NCBI RefSeq assembly: GCF_018691265.1
Contig: NW_024881300.1
Coordinates: 6,089,546-6,153,545 of the forward strand
Direction of reading: 5' to 3'
Source: Tyto alba
Taxonomy: Eukaryota; Chordata; Aves; Strigiformes; Tytonidae
DNA: 64,000 nt
The position numbers were made by a program, and so were the translations under genes. Under the pieces are notes generated by a model that was not told where the DNA came from, made no database searches, and saw only the letters and a program-made list of their open reading frames with translations. Of the stretch, positions 25,601 through 37,886 are shown piece after piece; the stretch's first letter is position 1; each line of letters starts with the position of its first letter.

Positions 25601-26362
25601 TCTGTACTGGAACTTCCATCATGCAAAAGTCCTCTTCACATCCAGAAATTAGAATCAAGTTTGAAATTATTTAATTGTCAGGTTTTACGCAGTATTTCAA
25701 TATGGTTTTTAATGCCTAAACTTGTTTCTTTAAAAGTTCTTTGTTGACTAAACAAAGTTATAGCATAACTGTTTTACAATAAATAACTGAATTGAGCCAT
25801 TCAAAAACTTATTTTTGTTTGGAAAAAAAAAATAAAATTGAAAACTTGCAATCAAGTGATTTATCCTAGCTATAGTTCAACAGTAAAAAAAGAAATCTAA
25901 TTCACCTGTGACAATCATGTAACACAAACACTATCTTAAAATCTTGTTTACCCAAAACATAGCTGGTTTTGATCCTGCCTCAACTGGGTTATTTGTGAAT
26001 CCTGAAAATAAAGAGAAAAAAAGATGTTTCTTACTCTTTCAGGCAGCATCCACTTGCTCGAACAGCTTCCAATATGGAAACAATTGTAGAGTACTTAAAA
26101 GTTTGAAAAATTCTGTGTTGAAAAGAAAAAAAAAAAAAACTATGTAACTAAATACACATGCATCAGATCTACAATATATTATTCTAAATGTAAAATACAA
26201 GAAATACTTCAGACAGCAAAAGATTCATTGATAATTATTCCAAGTGCCACGGCGAAATCCACACAAAAGGAACTTACAGCTTTCTTAAGAAGTAAAATGT
26301 GATCTATTTGCACAGATGCTCAAGTAAGCTATATTGCATATGATGATTTATTTACATATTTT

Positions 26363-26388
26363 TATATATATATATGTGTGTATATATC
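26363..26388. repeat. (TA)n/(TG)n microsatellite
   Basis: An alternating TA array interrupted by TGTGTG, in the CHD9 5' intron. Confidence 0.9.
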
Positions 26389-29300
26389 TGTTAAATGTGA
26401 TACAGTAAAAAAATGTTCTGTAGTTTCTTTGGAAGAGGCTGATAATGCTTGCTTTTAAATCTTGAATTGAGAAAATTCACTGATACGCAACAAAGCTTAT
26501 ACTGTATTAAATATAACCAAAATTAAATTTGTTATAAGCATGCCTGGATACATATTAAGATATCTTAGGAACTTTTTAGTAAATTATCTTCCACAGCCCT
26601 ACTAACATAGTTTCATCACAATATAGCAAAAGAAAAACATACATTTCCCTAAGTGCATGTTTCCTTATGTTCTTGATGGAATCCTAAAGCATTACAGTTA
26701 CTAGTAAAAAAATTTTTGAACAGTAGTTATCTTTCTCATTTTGGACACTGAAACACAGACTTTTACACACATTACTGTACCAGGAAATAAGCTATTAATT
26801 TCAATTAGTTTAGAATCACCACTTCATCCCAATTCCTATTTTTTAAAACATCCTCTAAATTTAATAAAACAATTTAGTTGTGTACAAAATCCTTGTACAG
26901 TTTTATGTCTTCAGTCTGTGCAAATGCCTTTAGAAAATTTAACAGCACCAGTTTAAGAAGTTATTATTTTCAACTATGTCCTTCACCTCTCAGCAAAAGG
27001 CTACTGCCCTCAAAGCACAGCCTGCAGAAGAAAACAAGTACATGTACATCACCTGCTTCAACATACAGTCTTCCAATTTAGCTTGAACCCTTCCTCTTGT
27101 TAGTTTAAAGAAACCCATTAAAGATGGCCCAGGTGTCTACATATGTTCTACTTTGTCATTTGTATTTTGTGGGCATTAATTGTAATAAAGGGACAATAGT
27201 AATACAGAGAATGACAAAATCTTCATTTGCTACAACTGATTGCAAGCTAGGAAGATTCCAAAAGCATACAGAATATTTTTGAAAAGAACAAAGTTTATCC
27301 CCACATCAGTTTATTTTAGTTAAAATAATTTAAGAAGTTCAAGAGCTTGGCCACAAGACTACTGAAAGAATCTGTACTAGTAACTAGTTCTGCTCTTAAA
27401 ACTTTAATGCCATTTTGATTCTCCAGCGTGTACCTGTGAAGGCCTTCATAAATTTCAGGACCTCAGTGAGTTCCTGCTTATTTTTCTAATACAGAGAGAA
27501 AAATTTCCCAGTGTTCCTTTCTTCAGGTTTGAATACCACTAAACCCAGCTTTTTTCTTTAAGAAATCTGCCCACAAATATTAGTGTATCTATATATAATA
27601 TTAATGCCTCTTTTTACCCTCTTCAGTTGTCAGAAGAGTTAGAAAAACATATTTGGTGTAATGTATTCGCAATTTTAACTTTACTTCTGGTCACTAGAAA
27701 GACAGTTACACAAGCTTCCTTTTAAGTTTAAGGTGAAAATCCTCTTGGTGCTGTTTCAGATTTCTGATGTAAGCATTATAGGATTTATACATTTTTGTCA
27801 TAAATTTCAGCATTACACCTTAAATTAAACCTACAAAATAGGTTTCTGAATTCCAGTATATTTCCTGAGGACCTACACTGTCATTTTAAGATGTTGAGAA
27901 AATTTGCATTGGAAACCAGGAAAAAGCTTTCTCATTTTCACATATGGCCTCAACCAAGATTTCATTACAAAACATCAGAGACAAAAGACTTTACAGCATA
28001 GCCCTCTTTCAGTTCACGATCTGATAATACACTAACTTCCAATAATTCTCATGTTCTAGCCTGATAAGCATCTTTGTGAACTACTGCAAGTTTATAATCT
28101 GGATGTACCAGCTAGAACAATGCAAAGGATCAAGTCTGTTCTACAGATGCTCACGGATCACCATCTGCGAGTACAGACCAACAGTTGTGAAGACTTGACA
28201 CTGACAGACAGAAGTTTTCTCTGTGAAAAAAGAAGCACAAGTTCAAGTCTTGACAGAACCAGATAGGATACCATGATGGTACAGGTTCAGACTTCCCCCT
28301 CCATCCTATGCGAGCTGACAGAAGGAGTTTCATCTGTAGCAGAAGACTATACCTTTTGGAGAGAGGATGCATACAATTCTTCTACTTTTTTGGGGGAAAA
28401 AAAAAAAAAAATCCAAGATTTGAAAGTTTTTTAAAAAAGTTCCTTCCTAGCACATGTCAAACAAGACACTGTGAGTTCATGACCTGTTCAATATACTCTT
28501 CTTAAATTAGGAAATCAATCAAAACTCCTAATAACTCCAGCAAAACATATTTTTTTATTATTTCATTCTTCCCATCACACTCAGGACATGTTCCTGAATT
28601 CACCTGCACTCCACCATTCACTCAACTCAGGACAGAGACTCCAGATGACTTCTACTGTAACATCAATACTCTGCCCTAAGAGTCTGACAAAGTGGACTTT
28701 TAAAAAACTTCCCCAGTTAAACAGGACAATACTTATCTGTACCTCAAGGATAACTACAAATTCATTCTTAAAAACTTAGCTAAAAATCTGGCTCTGAAGC
28801 TAAACTTTAGTTTTTAGTTGAAAACTGGCAAAAAATACTGTCAAAAACTGTATGCTGAAACCAGCAACATCGTATTACATGGAAGCAGGCCCACTGACTT
28901 ACCTCACGCTGTTTTTAACGGTGGTAGAAGCCACTAACTACAATGGCTTTACTACAGGCTAACTGAAAACAAACGTATATCCTATTTAATTCTCAGATTT
29001 CTTCTAACATATGGAATATCAAATGGGTTGATTTTCATGCCATTATACAGATGTAATCTTTCTGAAGCTTAAAAACTTTCTTCGTTAGGGTGTTAAGTAT
29101 CAAGCATAATAAAATCACTTTTCAAAAGCCGTTTGCAGAATAAATTTTGGAGGAATTCCTGTATTTTAGTGACCAACATAAAAGAGTGAATCAACTTTTA
29201 ATATTGGTCATGCAACACAAAGAAAAGAGCCCAAGAATGCATTGCAGAAGGAAATAATTTGGTAACCAGAGTTACTTCATTTTTAATAGACTCAGATAAA

Positions 29301-32300
29301 GAACAGTCAAAATTACTATTTGTCTTCATAAAAAGGATGGGAACATTTTTCCACCTTCCTTCAAATTTTAACTGTTGATTTAAGACTAAAACAAAAACAT
29401 GTATCTTAAAAAAAAGAAAGATGCATGTACACTGGTAACCTAAAGACATCACTAGTTGATATCTCTTTCGTAATATGTATGAATGAAGTTGAACATCTCA
29501 ACACATTTGATCACTGACAGATGACATATACCAATGTATTTCTGCTGAATTCTGTGTTTAAAAAAAAAAATGCTTCCTCCCATGTAACTTGCTTCTTGCA
29601 GCTTAGTAAGTGAACATAATGTAAAGGCAACACCGAAAGGGGAACTCAGTTCCAAGGTGCTACGAAAAGTAGCCTTTTACTTGATTGCTAAAGCTAAGAG
29701 GTAACTGTGTATCCATCTGAATACTACTATATATACATTTTGAAAGTACTATTAGGATGCTAAGGTTTCTGAAGTTCAGCTATAGCTTCACTAACCACAT
29801 CATTCAAAAGCATTTGATTTAGAGTAGGTCTTCTGCAAGTTTTAAAGAACCCAGTTACTCAAAAATATGGTCATTTTAAAGCACGTTTTACTTCTTTCAT
29901 GTAATACTTTAGAAAAAAATAATGCTTAAAAAAAAAAAAATCTCTCTTCCCTGTACTATTGTAAACAACAAAGTTGCATGTTCAGCCTACTTGAGTTTTG
30001 GCCAGCTTGCTCTCACATTTATGAACTGTCCAGACAGATAAAAATATGAGAATCCTGCAATTCCTTCAGCCAAAGCAAGAGCTGCAAACTCTTTCTGGCG
30101 GTTGTTGTATCAACAAAAGAATTACTTCTTAGCATCACAGCTTCTTTTGCTGAAGGGGAAATAGAATACTTGAATAATATCCTAAAATATTTCCAATAAT
30201 GCTATCAATTATTGAGTGTTTGACTAAAACATATGGTTTCTCCATTGCTCATTTATGTGTACACATATACCCGGCATTCCTGAAGCACCATTTCTTACTA
30301 CAAGAAGAACACTAGAAAATAGAATGAGAGCACACTATGTGAGCCCAAGGAAGTGTGAGATCTCCAAGCGTCCGTTAAGCTCATAGTTTCTTAGTTTGAT
30401 AGAAGCGAGATCATCATAAGGACAAATACAGATAGGCCAGTGGAAGAATACAGAGTATCCACAAAACCGTTTTGATTAGAAAATAAACTGAGAGCTAAGG
30501 GTTACAGGATTTCAGTTAACCACAGAAAAATATTTTAACTGGATGATTTATGAGCATGAGTACTAAACATCACTGAGAACTCAGTTCATATATAGTGCTG
30601 GAAGGACACAGAATACTGTGATCCAGTGATGAACAGGATCATGCCTTTTGACTCTCAGATTCAACTAATGCTCATCCTAAATCGCATGAAAAATATCAAA
30701 GACGACGATGCCGTGTTTGGACACTTACTTCTGCAAAACTGATATAAAGGAAAAAAATCCGGACCCATAAAATATATAATTGTCTGGTTTACCTGTACTT
30801 CTGAACTGTTTGAAGGATACATATAGCATAATTATAGGGAAGATGCGTATCGTGAAATTGTAACATACACCCAAATAAAAGAGTATCTTAGAACTAGTCC
30901 TATAAAACAAGTAAGAACAAAAGTGCATCTATTTACTTTATGGGGTGCACAAACAAAGCAATTTTAAAGCAGCATGTCAATCTTTTCGTTTTAATCTGCC
31001 TGCATCACTAACTTGTCTCTCTCATAAAAGGAAAGAAATGAACAATGCCTGTTTTAGGACCTCTGTAGTCTCTTAGTAGTGGTTCATGTCATACATCTTT
31101 CAGATAACATCACTAAAAATACTTTTTAAAAACCACACTGTGCTTTCATCAACATTTCTCCATGACTGAGTTCTTGGACTAATCTTCAGAAGCATTTAGC
31201 ACCAGCAGCTCACGTGAAATGAGTAGGTGCTGAGATTCCTCAAAATTATTGAAAACTTGTAAGACTCAAAAATCCATTTCCTTTTACAGCAAAAAATGAC
31301 AGCTTTACTCAGAGTGAAATAAATTAATACATATTCATCATGAAGAGTAGCATAAACTCTTATAAATCGAACTACTTGGTTAAACACAAACAAGTAAGTT
31401 ATCACAAAGTAAACCCGCACTGACGCACTGTATCTACTTATGTGCCTGCCCTTATCTTATAAATGCAAAATAAATTTATGTAGCTTACCCACCAATGGGG
31501 GGGGGAAGGAGGGAAGAGAAATCTACTTTATATTTACTTTAAGGTTAGAGAGTTCACAATGGGCAGTAATCACAGAATTGTTAGTATCTGAAGTTCACAT
31601 CCTACCTTACTTCCTACTGTCTTCTCTGTGTGTCCATGATTTATACACAGGGCTTGATGCACGGACACACGATTTGGTTAACTGTCAAGAACATGTATAT
31701 ATACATTTTTGCTCTTTGGTTTACAAAAACTGGGCATTCAAGTCCATGGTGCTTTGGAAGCCTCATCGTTATTTAATGGGGGAGTGAAGGGCTGGGGGCA
31801 TGTAGAAACTTTGCGAGTAGGTAAAACCAAAAGATACTAATTGCTACTCTTTCTTTAGCAGTTAAGAAAATATTAGATAAATACAATTATTATTTTTAAA
31901 ACATTTACCTTGTGAAATAAACTAGCAAAACGTTCATCTATGCACCAATAAATAAAAACTCAGAGCCAGGCTAAAAATCCAGATATTGCTTCAGAGATGA
32001 CTGAATGTTAATACTCTGCCTTGAATGCTAAGCATATTTATATTTGCATACAAATGATTATGTGTAAACAAGGTGAAATAACTATTTTACCTCACACCTG
32101 CCAAATGGGAACTTGATGGTGTCAAATGACACAGGTTTAAAAACAGATGCAGAGGGCTCCGAGGGCTGATGGGCCTAGTCTTCCTGGGAGAGGAAGATTA
32201 CTGTTTATGGCTGCTTCTTACAAAGTCTTAAAAAAACCAGACACAAAAGGATAACTAGAAACATTATCCCTTTACACAGACTGTTATTTTGTCCCTCATG

Positions 32301-33350
32301 AGCACACACTATAACACTGACGGGTTCAGATCTCTTCTACATGTAATGGGAGGAAGACTGAGCTGTGTTTTCTCACACTTTAACAACTTTCATGAACTGA
32401 GGGAAGTTTTTAGTTGCTAAGGATTGAAGGCACTTACAATACAGTGAGGAGTGCATACCAGTTCTTACGAACTGAAAGTGTAGGCATCAACCTCTATGTC
32501 AAAGTTATACAGCCATATGAAAGAATTGAGGACCCGACTCTTCACCTGGCTTTTATCCCTGTTCACATCAATTCACATGTGAAGAGGGAATGAAGAAGTT
32601 TTAACATTTCACTGCTTTAAATCTCCCTAAGAAACAGTATAATTTGTCCACTTCACTAAAATAAAGATGTATGCCAGCTAACCACCCAGTGCTATACACA
32701 TATGGTACTGAGCTAGCCTCAAAATCCTCTCCTTGTCATCCCTGAAGGAAGTCAGCTTGGGGCCCCTACCTGGAAAATCCCAGTTCACAAATTCCGACCT
32801 CGCACTTCCACAGCCGAGTCCCTTCTTAAGCCTCCACCAGTGCAGCGGGAACCTGCGGCCACGTGGCACGGGTTCTCCTCATCCCAGGAGGACAGCAGCC
32901 TGCATGCCCACCTCCATCTACCCCAGACACACCTCACACCCAGTGTCAACGCTCCCCTTCCATATTCCTTTCCCTGGCTCCCACGTTTTCTGCTGTTACG
33001 GATCCAAGCCAGTGGGCTGCCAAACTCAGCTTCTCTTTTTCCTACTGCTTTGCTTGCCCTGGGAAATTTTTCTAATTCCTCCCTCTGCTCACCTCTGTTA
33101 TCTCGCACAGTGAGGAACCAGGTCTAACATTCCCACTTTTCTGCCTGGGAGAGTGCCTTATCCCTTCCCTGCCACGCAGACCCCTTCCAGAACGACATAA
33201 GGCGGCTGGGGATATTTTTGCCCTACCTTCCTCCACCCAACGCTTTCCTCCCACTGCCACCTTCTCGCTGGTGGAGACGGGGATATCCAGCCTCTTCCTC
33301 CGACCTCCCTGAGAAGAAGACCAGCCCTCTTCCCTTCGCCCTGCCATCTT

Positions 33351-33360
33351 CTTACCTGAA
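33351..33360 (-). other. CHD9: Candidate splice donor of CHD9 first exon, proximal
   Basis: The minus strand reads TTTCAG|GTAAGA, with the exon ending at 33356. This is a near-perfect donor just outside the CpG-rich core. The preceding CCTCTTTCAG also resembles an acceptor, so this could be the end of an exon or a cryptic site. Confidence 0.35.
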
Positions 33361-33595
33361 AGAGGCCGGGGGCAGGACTTCCAGGCTCTCCCCCACCCCG
33401 CTCCATCAGGAAGGCCCAATTCCTCCCCTTCAAACTTTGCCCCCGCCCGCGGGGCCCGCAGCGCCCGCCCGACCCCGCCGAGGGGCAGGGAGGCCGCGGG
33501 GACCGCATCCCCGGGCACCCCCGCCCGCCCCGCCGCCTCCATCCTGCCGCGCTCCACCCCCGCCGCCCCCAGGAAAAGCTCGCCTCGCCGCCGCC

Positions 33596-33633
33596 CTCCT
33601 TCCCTCTCTCCCTCCCTCCCTCCTCCCACCTCC
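33596..33633. repeat. (CCCT)n-like pyrimidine tract
   Basis: An imperfect CTCC/CCCT repeat in the left part of the CpG island. The minus strand is a polypurine tract. Low-complexity promoter sequence with no coding interpretation. Confidence 0.85.
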
Positions 33634-33899
33634 GCCGGAGAGGTGCGAGGGACCGGCTCGGAGCCGCCCGGCCACCGGGGTGGGCGAGGGGCGGAAGCGG
33701 GTCGCGGCGCGGCAGCGGGGAGAGCCCAGGCGGCGGAGCAGGCCGCGCCGCGCCGGCCCCCGGCGGGAGGAGGGGCGGGATCCGGGGGGGTGAGGGGGGG
33801 GGTGAGTGCTGACGGGGCGCCGGGGCCAACCGGTGCCTCCGACACCTGGAGCGCGGCCTGCTCCGGAGGTGGCGGGCGGCAGCCCGTCCCTTCGCACGT

Positions 33900-33920
33900 A
33901 CTCACCGCCGGGTTCGCCAT
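33900..33920 (-). other. CHD9: Candidate splice donor with a five-codon ATG leader (alternative CHD9 first exon)
   Basis: The minus strand reads ATGGCGAACCCGGCG|GTGAGT, with the exon ending at 33906. The ATG at 33920 has G at -3 and G at +4, a strong initiation context. It encodes MANPA before the splice junction. If joined to 16238, the frame would continue 11 codons (16 in all) and stop at 16203, making a uORF rather than a CHD9 N-terminal extension. It could instead belong to another isoform. Confidence 0.45.
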
Positions 33921-33980
33921 TACGCGGCGACGGCAGCGCCTGGAGCCGCCGCCGCTGCCCGGCAGGAGGCACACGCGCGG

Positions 33981-34010
33981 GGAGGAGGAGGAGGAGGAGG
34001 AGGAGGAGGA
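33981..34010. repeat. (GGA)10 trinucleotide tract in the CpG island
   Basis: Ten uninterrupted GGA units on the plus strand. In CHD9 orientation this is a (TCC) pyrimidine tract between the two upstream donors, so it would be in the first intron or the leader depending on first-exon choice. GGA repeats can form stacked G-tetrads. Confidence 0.95.
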
Positions 34011-34138
34011 GATGCCCCGCGCCTGACAGCTCCCCGGCGGGGCGGCCTCGGGCAGACGCGGCGGCTCGGCGGCGGCTTCCCCTCCCCCCCTCGGGGATTC
34101 CCCCCCGGGCGCCCAGGGAGCCGCTGGCCGAGGGCGGC

Positions 34139-34146
34139 ACTTACCG
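34139..34146 (-). other. CHD9: Candidate splice donor of CHD9 first exon, distal
   Basis: The minus strand reads CCCG|GTAAGT, with the exon ending at 34145. This matches the donor consensus across GTAAGT. It is the most upstream of three good donors in the CpG island and lies closest downstream of the octamer/CCAAT module. Confidence 0.5.
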
Positions 34147-34350
34147 GGCGGCAGGGTGGCTGGCGCAGGCCGGGAGAGGCGGGCGGCGGCGGAGCGGGCG
34201 AGGGCGGCGCGGCGTGCCAGGCTCTCCTCCCCCCGCCGCCCACTGCGCAGCGGGGCGGGAGGGGCGGCCGCGCCGGGGGCGAAGTTTCACTCGCTCCGCG
34301 CCGCGACCCCACCGGCCCCAGCGAACCCGCGGGGACGGGCCGGGGGGCAC

Positions 34351-34384
34351 ATTTGCATATTTGTCACCCCCGCGCTGATTGGCC
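34351..34384 (-). promoter_or_regulatory. Octamer plus CCAAT module in the CHD9 promoter
   Basis: On the minus strand, reading toward CHD9, a canonical NF-Y element GGCCAATCAG (34384-34375) is followed about 17 bp later by a perfect octamer ATGCAAAT (34358-34351). The same motif pair occurs in some vertebrate histone H2B promoters. It lies about 205 bp upstream of the most distal candidate first-exon donor (34144), a suitable distance for a core-proximal module. Confidence 0.55.
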
Positions 34385-34441
34385 GCCGCCGCGCGCTGAC
34401 ACGGCGCCTGGGGAAGGGCGGGAGGGAGCGGGGCGTGAGGC

Positions 34442-34456
34442 GGGGGGGGGGGGGGG
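34442..34456. repeat. Poly(G) run of 15 in the promoter
   Basis: An unbroken run of 15 G on the plus strand, surrounded by further GGG triplets, about 60 bp from the CCAAT box. It is length-unstable and has G-quadruplex potential. Exact length should be treated with caution because such runs are often mis-sequenced. Confidence 0.9.
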
Positions 34457-35256
34457 AAGAGGAGGGCGGAGTGAGGAGGCGAGCGGGATAAGCGGTGTGC
34501 GCAGGGAGGCGGAGAGGCGAGACGGGAGCGTGCGAATTTCCTCCCCGAGACGCCTTCACCTCACGCCGCAGCCCCCGCGGGAGGGGGCAGCCCTCAGCGC
34601 GGGGGGGAAGCCGCCGCGTAGCCGATAAAATGGTGTGTGAGCGGCGGGGTGAGCCGATCCAATATGGCCCCCTTCGCTGACAGAAGCCAATCCCGGGCGC
34701 GGTTACTCTGGAGGCGCCGGCGGAGGCCCGGCCCGGGGTGCGGGGCAGGCCCCGCCGCCGGCCCCGCCGAGGGGAGGTGGCGGAGGCGCTGGCTGGAGCG
34801 GCGCCCGCCTGGGGTGCCGGTGGTAGTCCCCGGGCAGCGGGGGGAGCGGGGATTTTCCTTGGGAAAGGGAAATTTGGAGCTCCGGCACGTTTCCGCCGGG
34901 CGCTTACGCAGTCGCCGGCGGCGGTTCCCTCACGCCGAGGGCGGCGGGCGGCCCAGCGCCTGAGCGCAGAGCCGAGCCCGGCGGGTCGGGAGTCGGGCGG
35001 CGGCGTTTCCCCGGGGGAGGAGGGCTCCCGCCACCCCGCCTGCCGCCTTCTCTCCGTCAGAATATTTGGGGCCCCTTTAACGTCTCGAGGTGCAGTTTAT
35101 GAGCGAAGGGTCTCTCGAGGGAGAGCCTGTAGGAGCCGGATTTCAGCTCCTTTGACCTATTGATGGCATCGCCAGATTTTTGCATTGAAGGCCAAGTGCC
35201 AGCAGGGAAAGCCAGGAGAATTCCCACCTTTCCAGGGTGCAGCAAGGTGGACACCA

Positions 35257-35270
35257 GGCAGGGTGAGCAC
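35257..35270 (+). other. Candidate plus-strand splice donor at the edge of the CpG island
   Basis: The plus strand reads GGCAGG|GTGAGCAC, with the exon ending at about 35262. It lies about 200 bp outside the right edge of the island. It is the best-placed donor for a first exon of a divergent transcript. Support is consensus only. Confidence 0.25.
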
Positions 35271-37792
35271 GGCCTCCGGGCATGCCGTGTCAAGCCATTT
35301 TCACATGGACCACTGGAGTGTGCTAAGAGAGCACGTATGTTCCTGCTAAGTTAACTATAACCCTTTCCCATTGCTTTTATTTAATATTTTTGGGGTCATA
35401 CAGAGCAAGGCGGATTAAATGGCAAGTATTGATTTCAAGATCAAAATCTAGAAGTAGCAGTTGACAAAACAGTTTACATTCATATTATCAGAAGTAAGTT
35501 GTGTAGAGTCTTGAGGCACAAAGCTGTTACAGGACTCATTTTCCTGTAGCAGGAGACCAGAGCAAAAAGCTTGGAGGAGTGAATTTCTAGCGTGGTTGAA
35601 AGGAGAATCACCAAAGGGACTTGCTTGCGGTTATATCTGTAGTGGCATATAAATAGAAGAAGCTCTTTAGGTGAGCCATTACATAACTCTTGCTGAGTTG
35701 ACCAAAGGACTAAGTTAAAAATTGCAGGAATACAGGAGAATTTCTCATCAGAGTTGTCTTCACCTGAATATTGTGCCTTGGAGGACTATATGCACAGAAG
35801 TAATGAGAAGCCTCATCCTAAGGCTTCCTTCAGTGGTTTGCTAACGGGAAACTAGGAATGTACTTTTCCGCATCCTGTTACTTCTGTATTTAGGATATCA
35901 TTTAAGATAAGAGTTTGTCATTACACCTGGTATCAGACTTCTGGTGTCTGTTATATGTTTAATTATATATTGTAACACATGAACTGATTTCAAGGTTTCT
36001 CAATAGCTCAACTGAGCTGTAGGTGCAAGCATAAGGTGGTCCTTATTCTGCATTCGTTCGGAAGACGTGCTTTTAAGCAAGCTACTTGAATGTTTTAGCT
36101 TTACATCACCTTTGTTTTCCTCCCTACCTCTTAATTCCTTCATGGTTAAACATTTAATCTTGCTCTCAGACTGTTCAGAAAGACTACTGTTAACAGATAC
36201 GCTAAAGTTTATGTAGTAACTTACTTCTTGTAACCAGTCCTCTAGATGTTTTTTCTTTCTAATTTCCCTTTCTCTCACTATAACAATTGGAAAGAGCTAC
36301 AACAAATGAACATACCTGATTTTTTTTCATCTTAGTGGTTTCTAAAAAAAAAAAGCTCACATAAGTATCTGCTTCTCTAACCTCCATAGAGAAAGAAGCA
36401 AATACTTCTATAGGAAAAAAGGCAGCCTTTACTCTCTTATTAGAATTAGCTGGCCAATTGTAGTACTTCCTTAATAAAGGTATCAACAGTATTGTAACAC
36501 TGTGAAGGGCTCTCGGCTGTAGATAGTGTCAATGGTAATGTCATAAGTTGAGAGCACAGGCATAGAATGATAAATCACATGAATGACTGAAAATAGGATC
36601 ATGCGACTGGTTATTCTCTTGCTCAAAAGGACACTGCATCTCATGAACATGTAATTTCTGAATGGATCCTCTTAGATTATATTAAAAGAACAGCTTAAAT
36701 GTGGGGAAATAAATGCTGATTTTTGTTTTGGGCTTTGTTTTCTTAAATGTGCCAATATCTCATCAGTTGTGGAGATGGCTTTTGTGCAGTGTCAAACTTT
36801 CCATCAAGGCTTCTGCCACTTCATATCATCACTCTGAAGTCCCACTATTGATTCAAATAATCATAATTTCAGAAGGTTTCATACATTTTATGAGATCTGT
36901 GTTTTCTCAGCACTACAACTTCACAGTGGAATTATATTGCGTTGATCCATCACAGCATACAGATGACTTGTAAAATGTTGGGTTTGATAAGAGTGGAAGA
37001 ATACTTTGTCCCTCTCCTCCTTGATTTTCCATAAATATTTTTCTTGACATGTCCCATGTACTACAGAGTTTGAACACATGTGTTTTTTATGTTCTTGACT
37101 CCCACAGAACTATAGGAATTCATTCTGCTTTAGGATTTACCATGTATGTACCTTGTAAAGCATTGTAGTCTCTAGAGGAAGAAGTCCTGTGTACCCAAAA
37201 CAAGAGCACTCATCGTCTGTGAGTGTGGGATAAAATTTTCCAAGAAAAAACAACAGAGGAAATCGGTTGCTGCACTTGCCTGGTTTCCTGTACTTTGATT
37301 ATCCATGGAACTTGCTGCAGGGGTATTGAGGTCAGGGCTGGAATGAAGTTCACATGCAACTGAATCAGCTGCTGAGATTCCACTGTTGCCACAGTGACTG
37401 CTTTGATCCTTCTCAGTAGCTACTCTGTGTGACTTGGGAAAGCAAAGAGCATCTGTCTGCACAGATTGCTACTATTAGAGCAGCTCTTCATATGTCTTTG
37501 TAGACACGCTCTAAAAGCCTGGTAGGAATCTGTGATGCAGGTGAAGACTTGTAGCACCATGCAAACGGAGCCCTTGCTGAGGTGTTTTGGCTGCTTGGTG
37601 CACTGCCTCTGCAACCTGCAGCATGAATAGGGAACAAAACACTTTCTCTAGATGACTTTTGGAGCCATTAACAAGTCTGCAAGGTGAGGGTAAGCTCAAG
37701 ACATTTTACGTGTGAAAATATTCCAAGTCATAGGTTCCCATACAGTTCAAACTGGGGAGCTCTGCTTGTTTTGTTGTGCTGTTGGCTGGCAG

Positions 37793-37886
37793 TTTCTAGG
37801 TCGGTTTGATCTCAAATATACACTGGAACTCCTGCAAGGAGCAGCTATGCTGTGCACCTGCAGATGTGAAACACTGCAGATGCAAA
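37793..37886 (+). other. Candidate noncoding exon on the plus strand (94 nt)
   Basis: A pyrimidine-rich acceptor (TTTTGTTGTGCTGTTGGCTGGCAG) is followed 94 nt later by a strong donor, GCAAA|GTAAGTAC. It lies about 2.7 kb beyond the CpG island in the direction of divergent transcription. No protein similarity is recognised. It may equally be a chance pairing. Confidence 0.2.

Larger units (their letters stand above)
16239..33355 (-). other. CHD9: CHD9 5' intron between the promoter exon(s) and the first coding exon
   Basis: AT-rich sequence lies between the CpG island and the coding exon. No open frame over about 95 codons resembles a known protein, and I recognised no RNA gene or intact transposon. 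Short (TTTG)n, (TA)n and poly(A) tracts are scattered through it. Additional noncoding 5' UTR exons could lie here but cannot be recognised from sequence alone. The right boundary depends on which first-exon donor is used (33355, 33905 or 34144). Confidence 0.7.
33430..35060. promoter_or_regulatory. CHD9: CpG island, promoter of CHD9 (probably bidirectional)
   Basis: The sequence changes abruptly from AT-rich to very GC-rich with dense CpG between about 33.43 and 35.06 kb. It contains GC boxes (for example GGGGCGGGAGGGGCGG at 34252-34267) and an NF-Y type CCAAT box in minus orientation at 34378-34382. A second CCAAT lies in plus orientation at 34687-34691, with YY1-like ATGG motifs at 34627-34635 and 34661-34669. 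There is no obvious TATA box on either strand, as expected for a broad CpG-island promoter. Its position about 17-18 kb upstream of the first coding exon makes it the likely CHD9 promoter. Oppositely oriented CCAAT boxes fit bidirectional initiation, but transcription start sites cannot be placed without data. Confidence 0.85.

Noticed and set aside
33072..34378. Several long open frames (up to 300 codons) on both strands in the GC-rich island
   Set aside because: They overlap in almost every frame, are Pro/Arg/Gly/Ala-rich and have no recognisable domain. This is what stop-poor GC-rich promoter DNA gives by chance. The 300-codon minus frame also crosses good splice donors.
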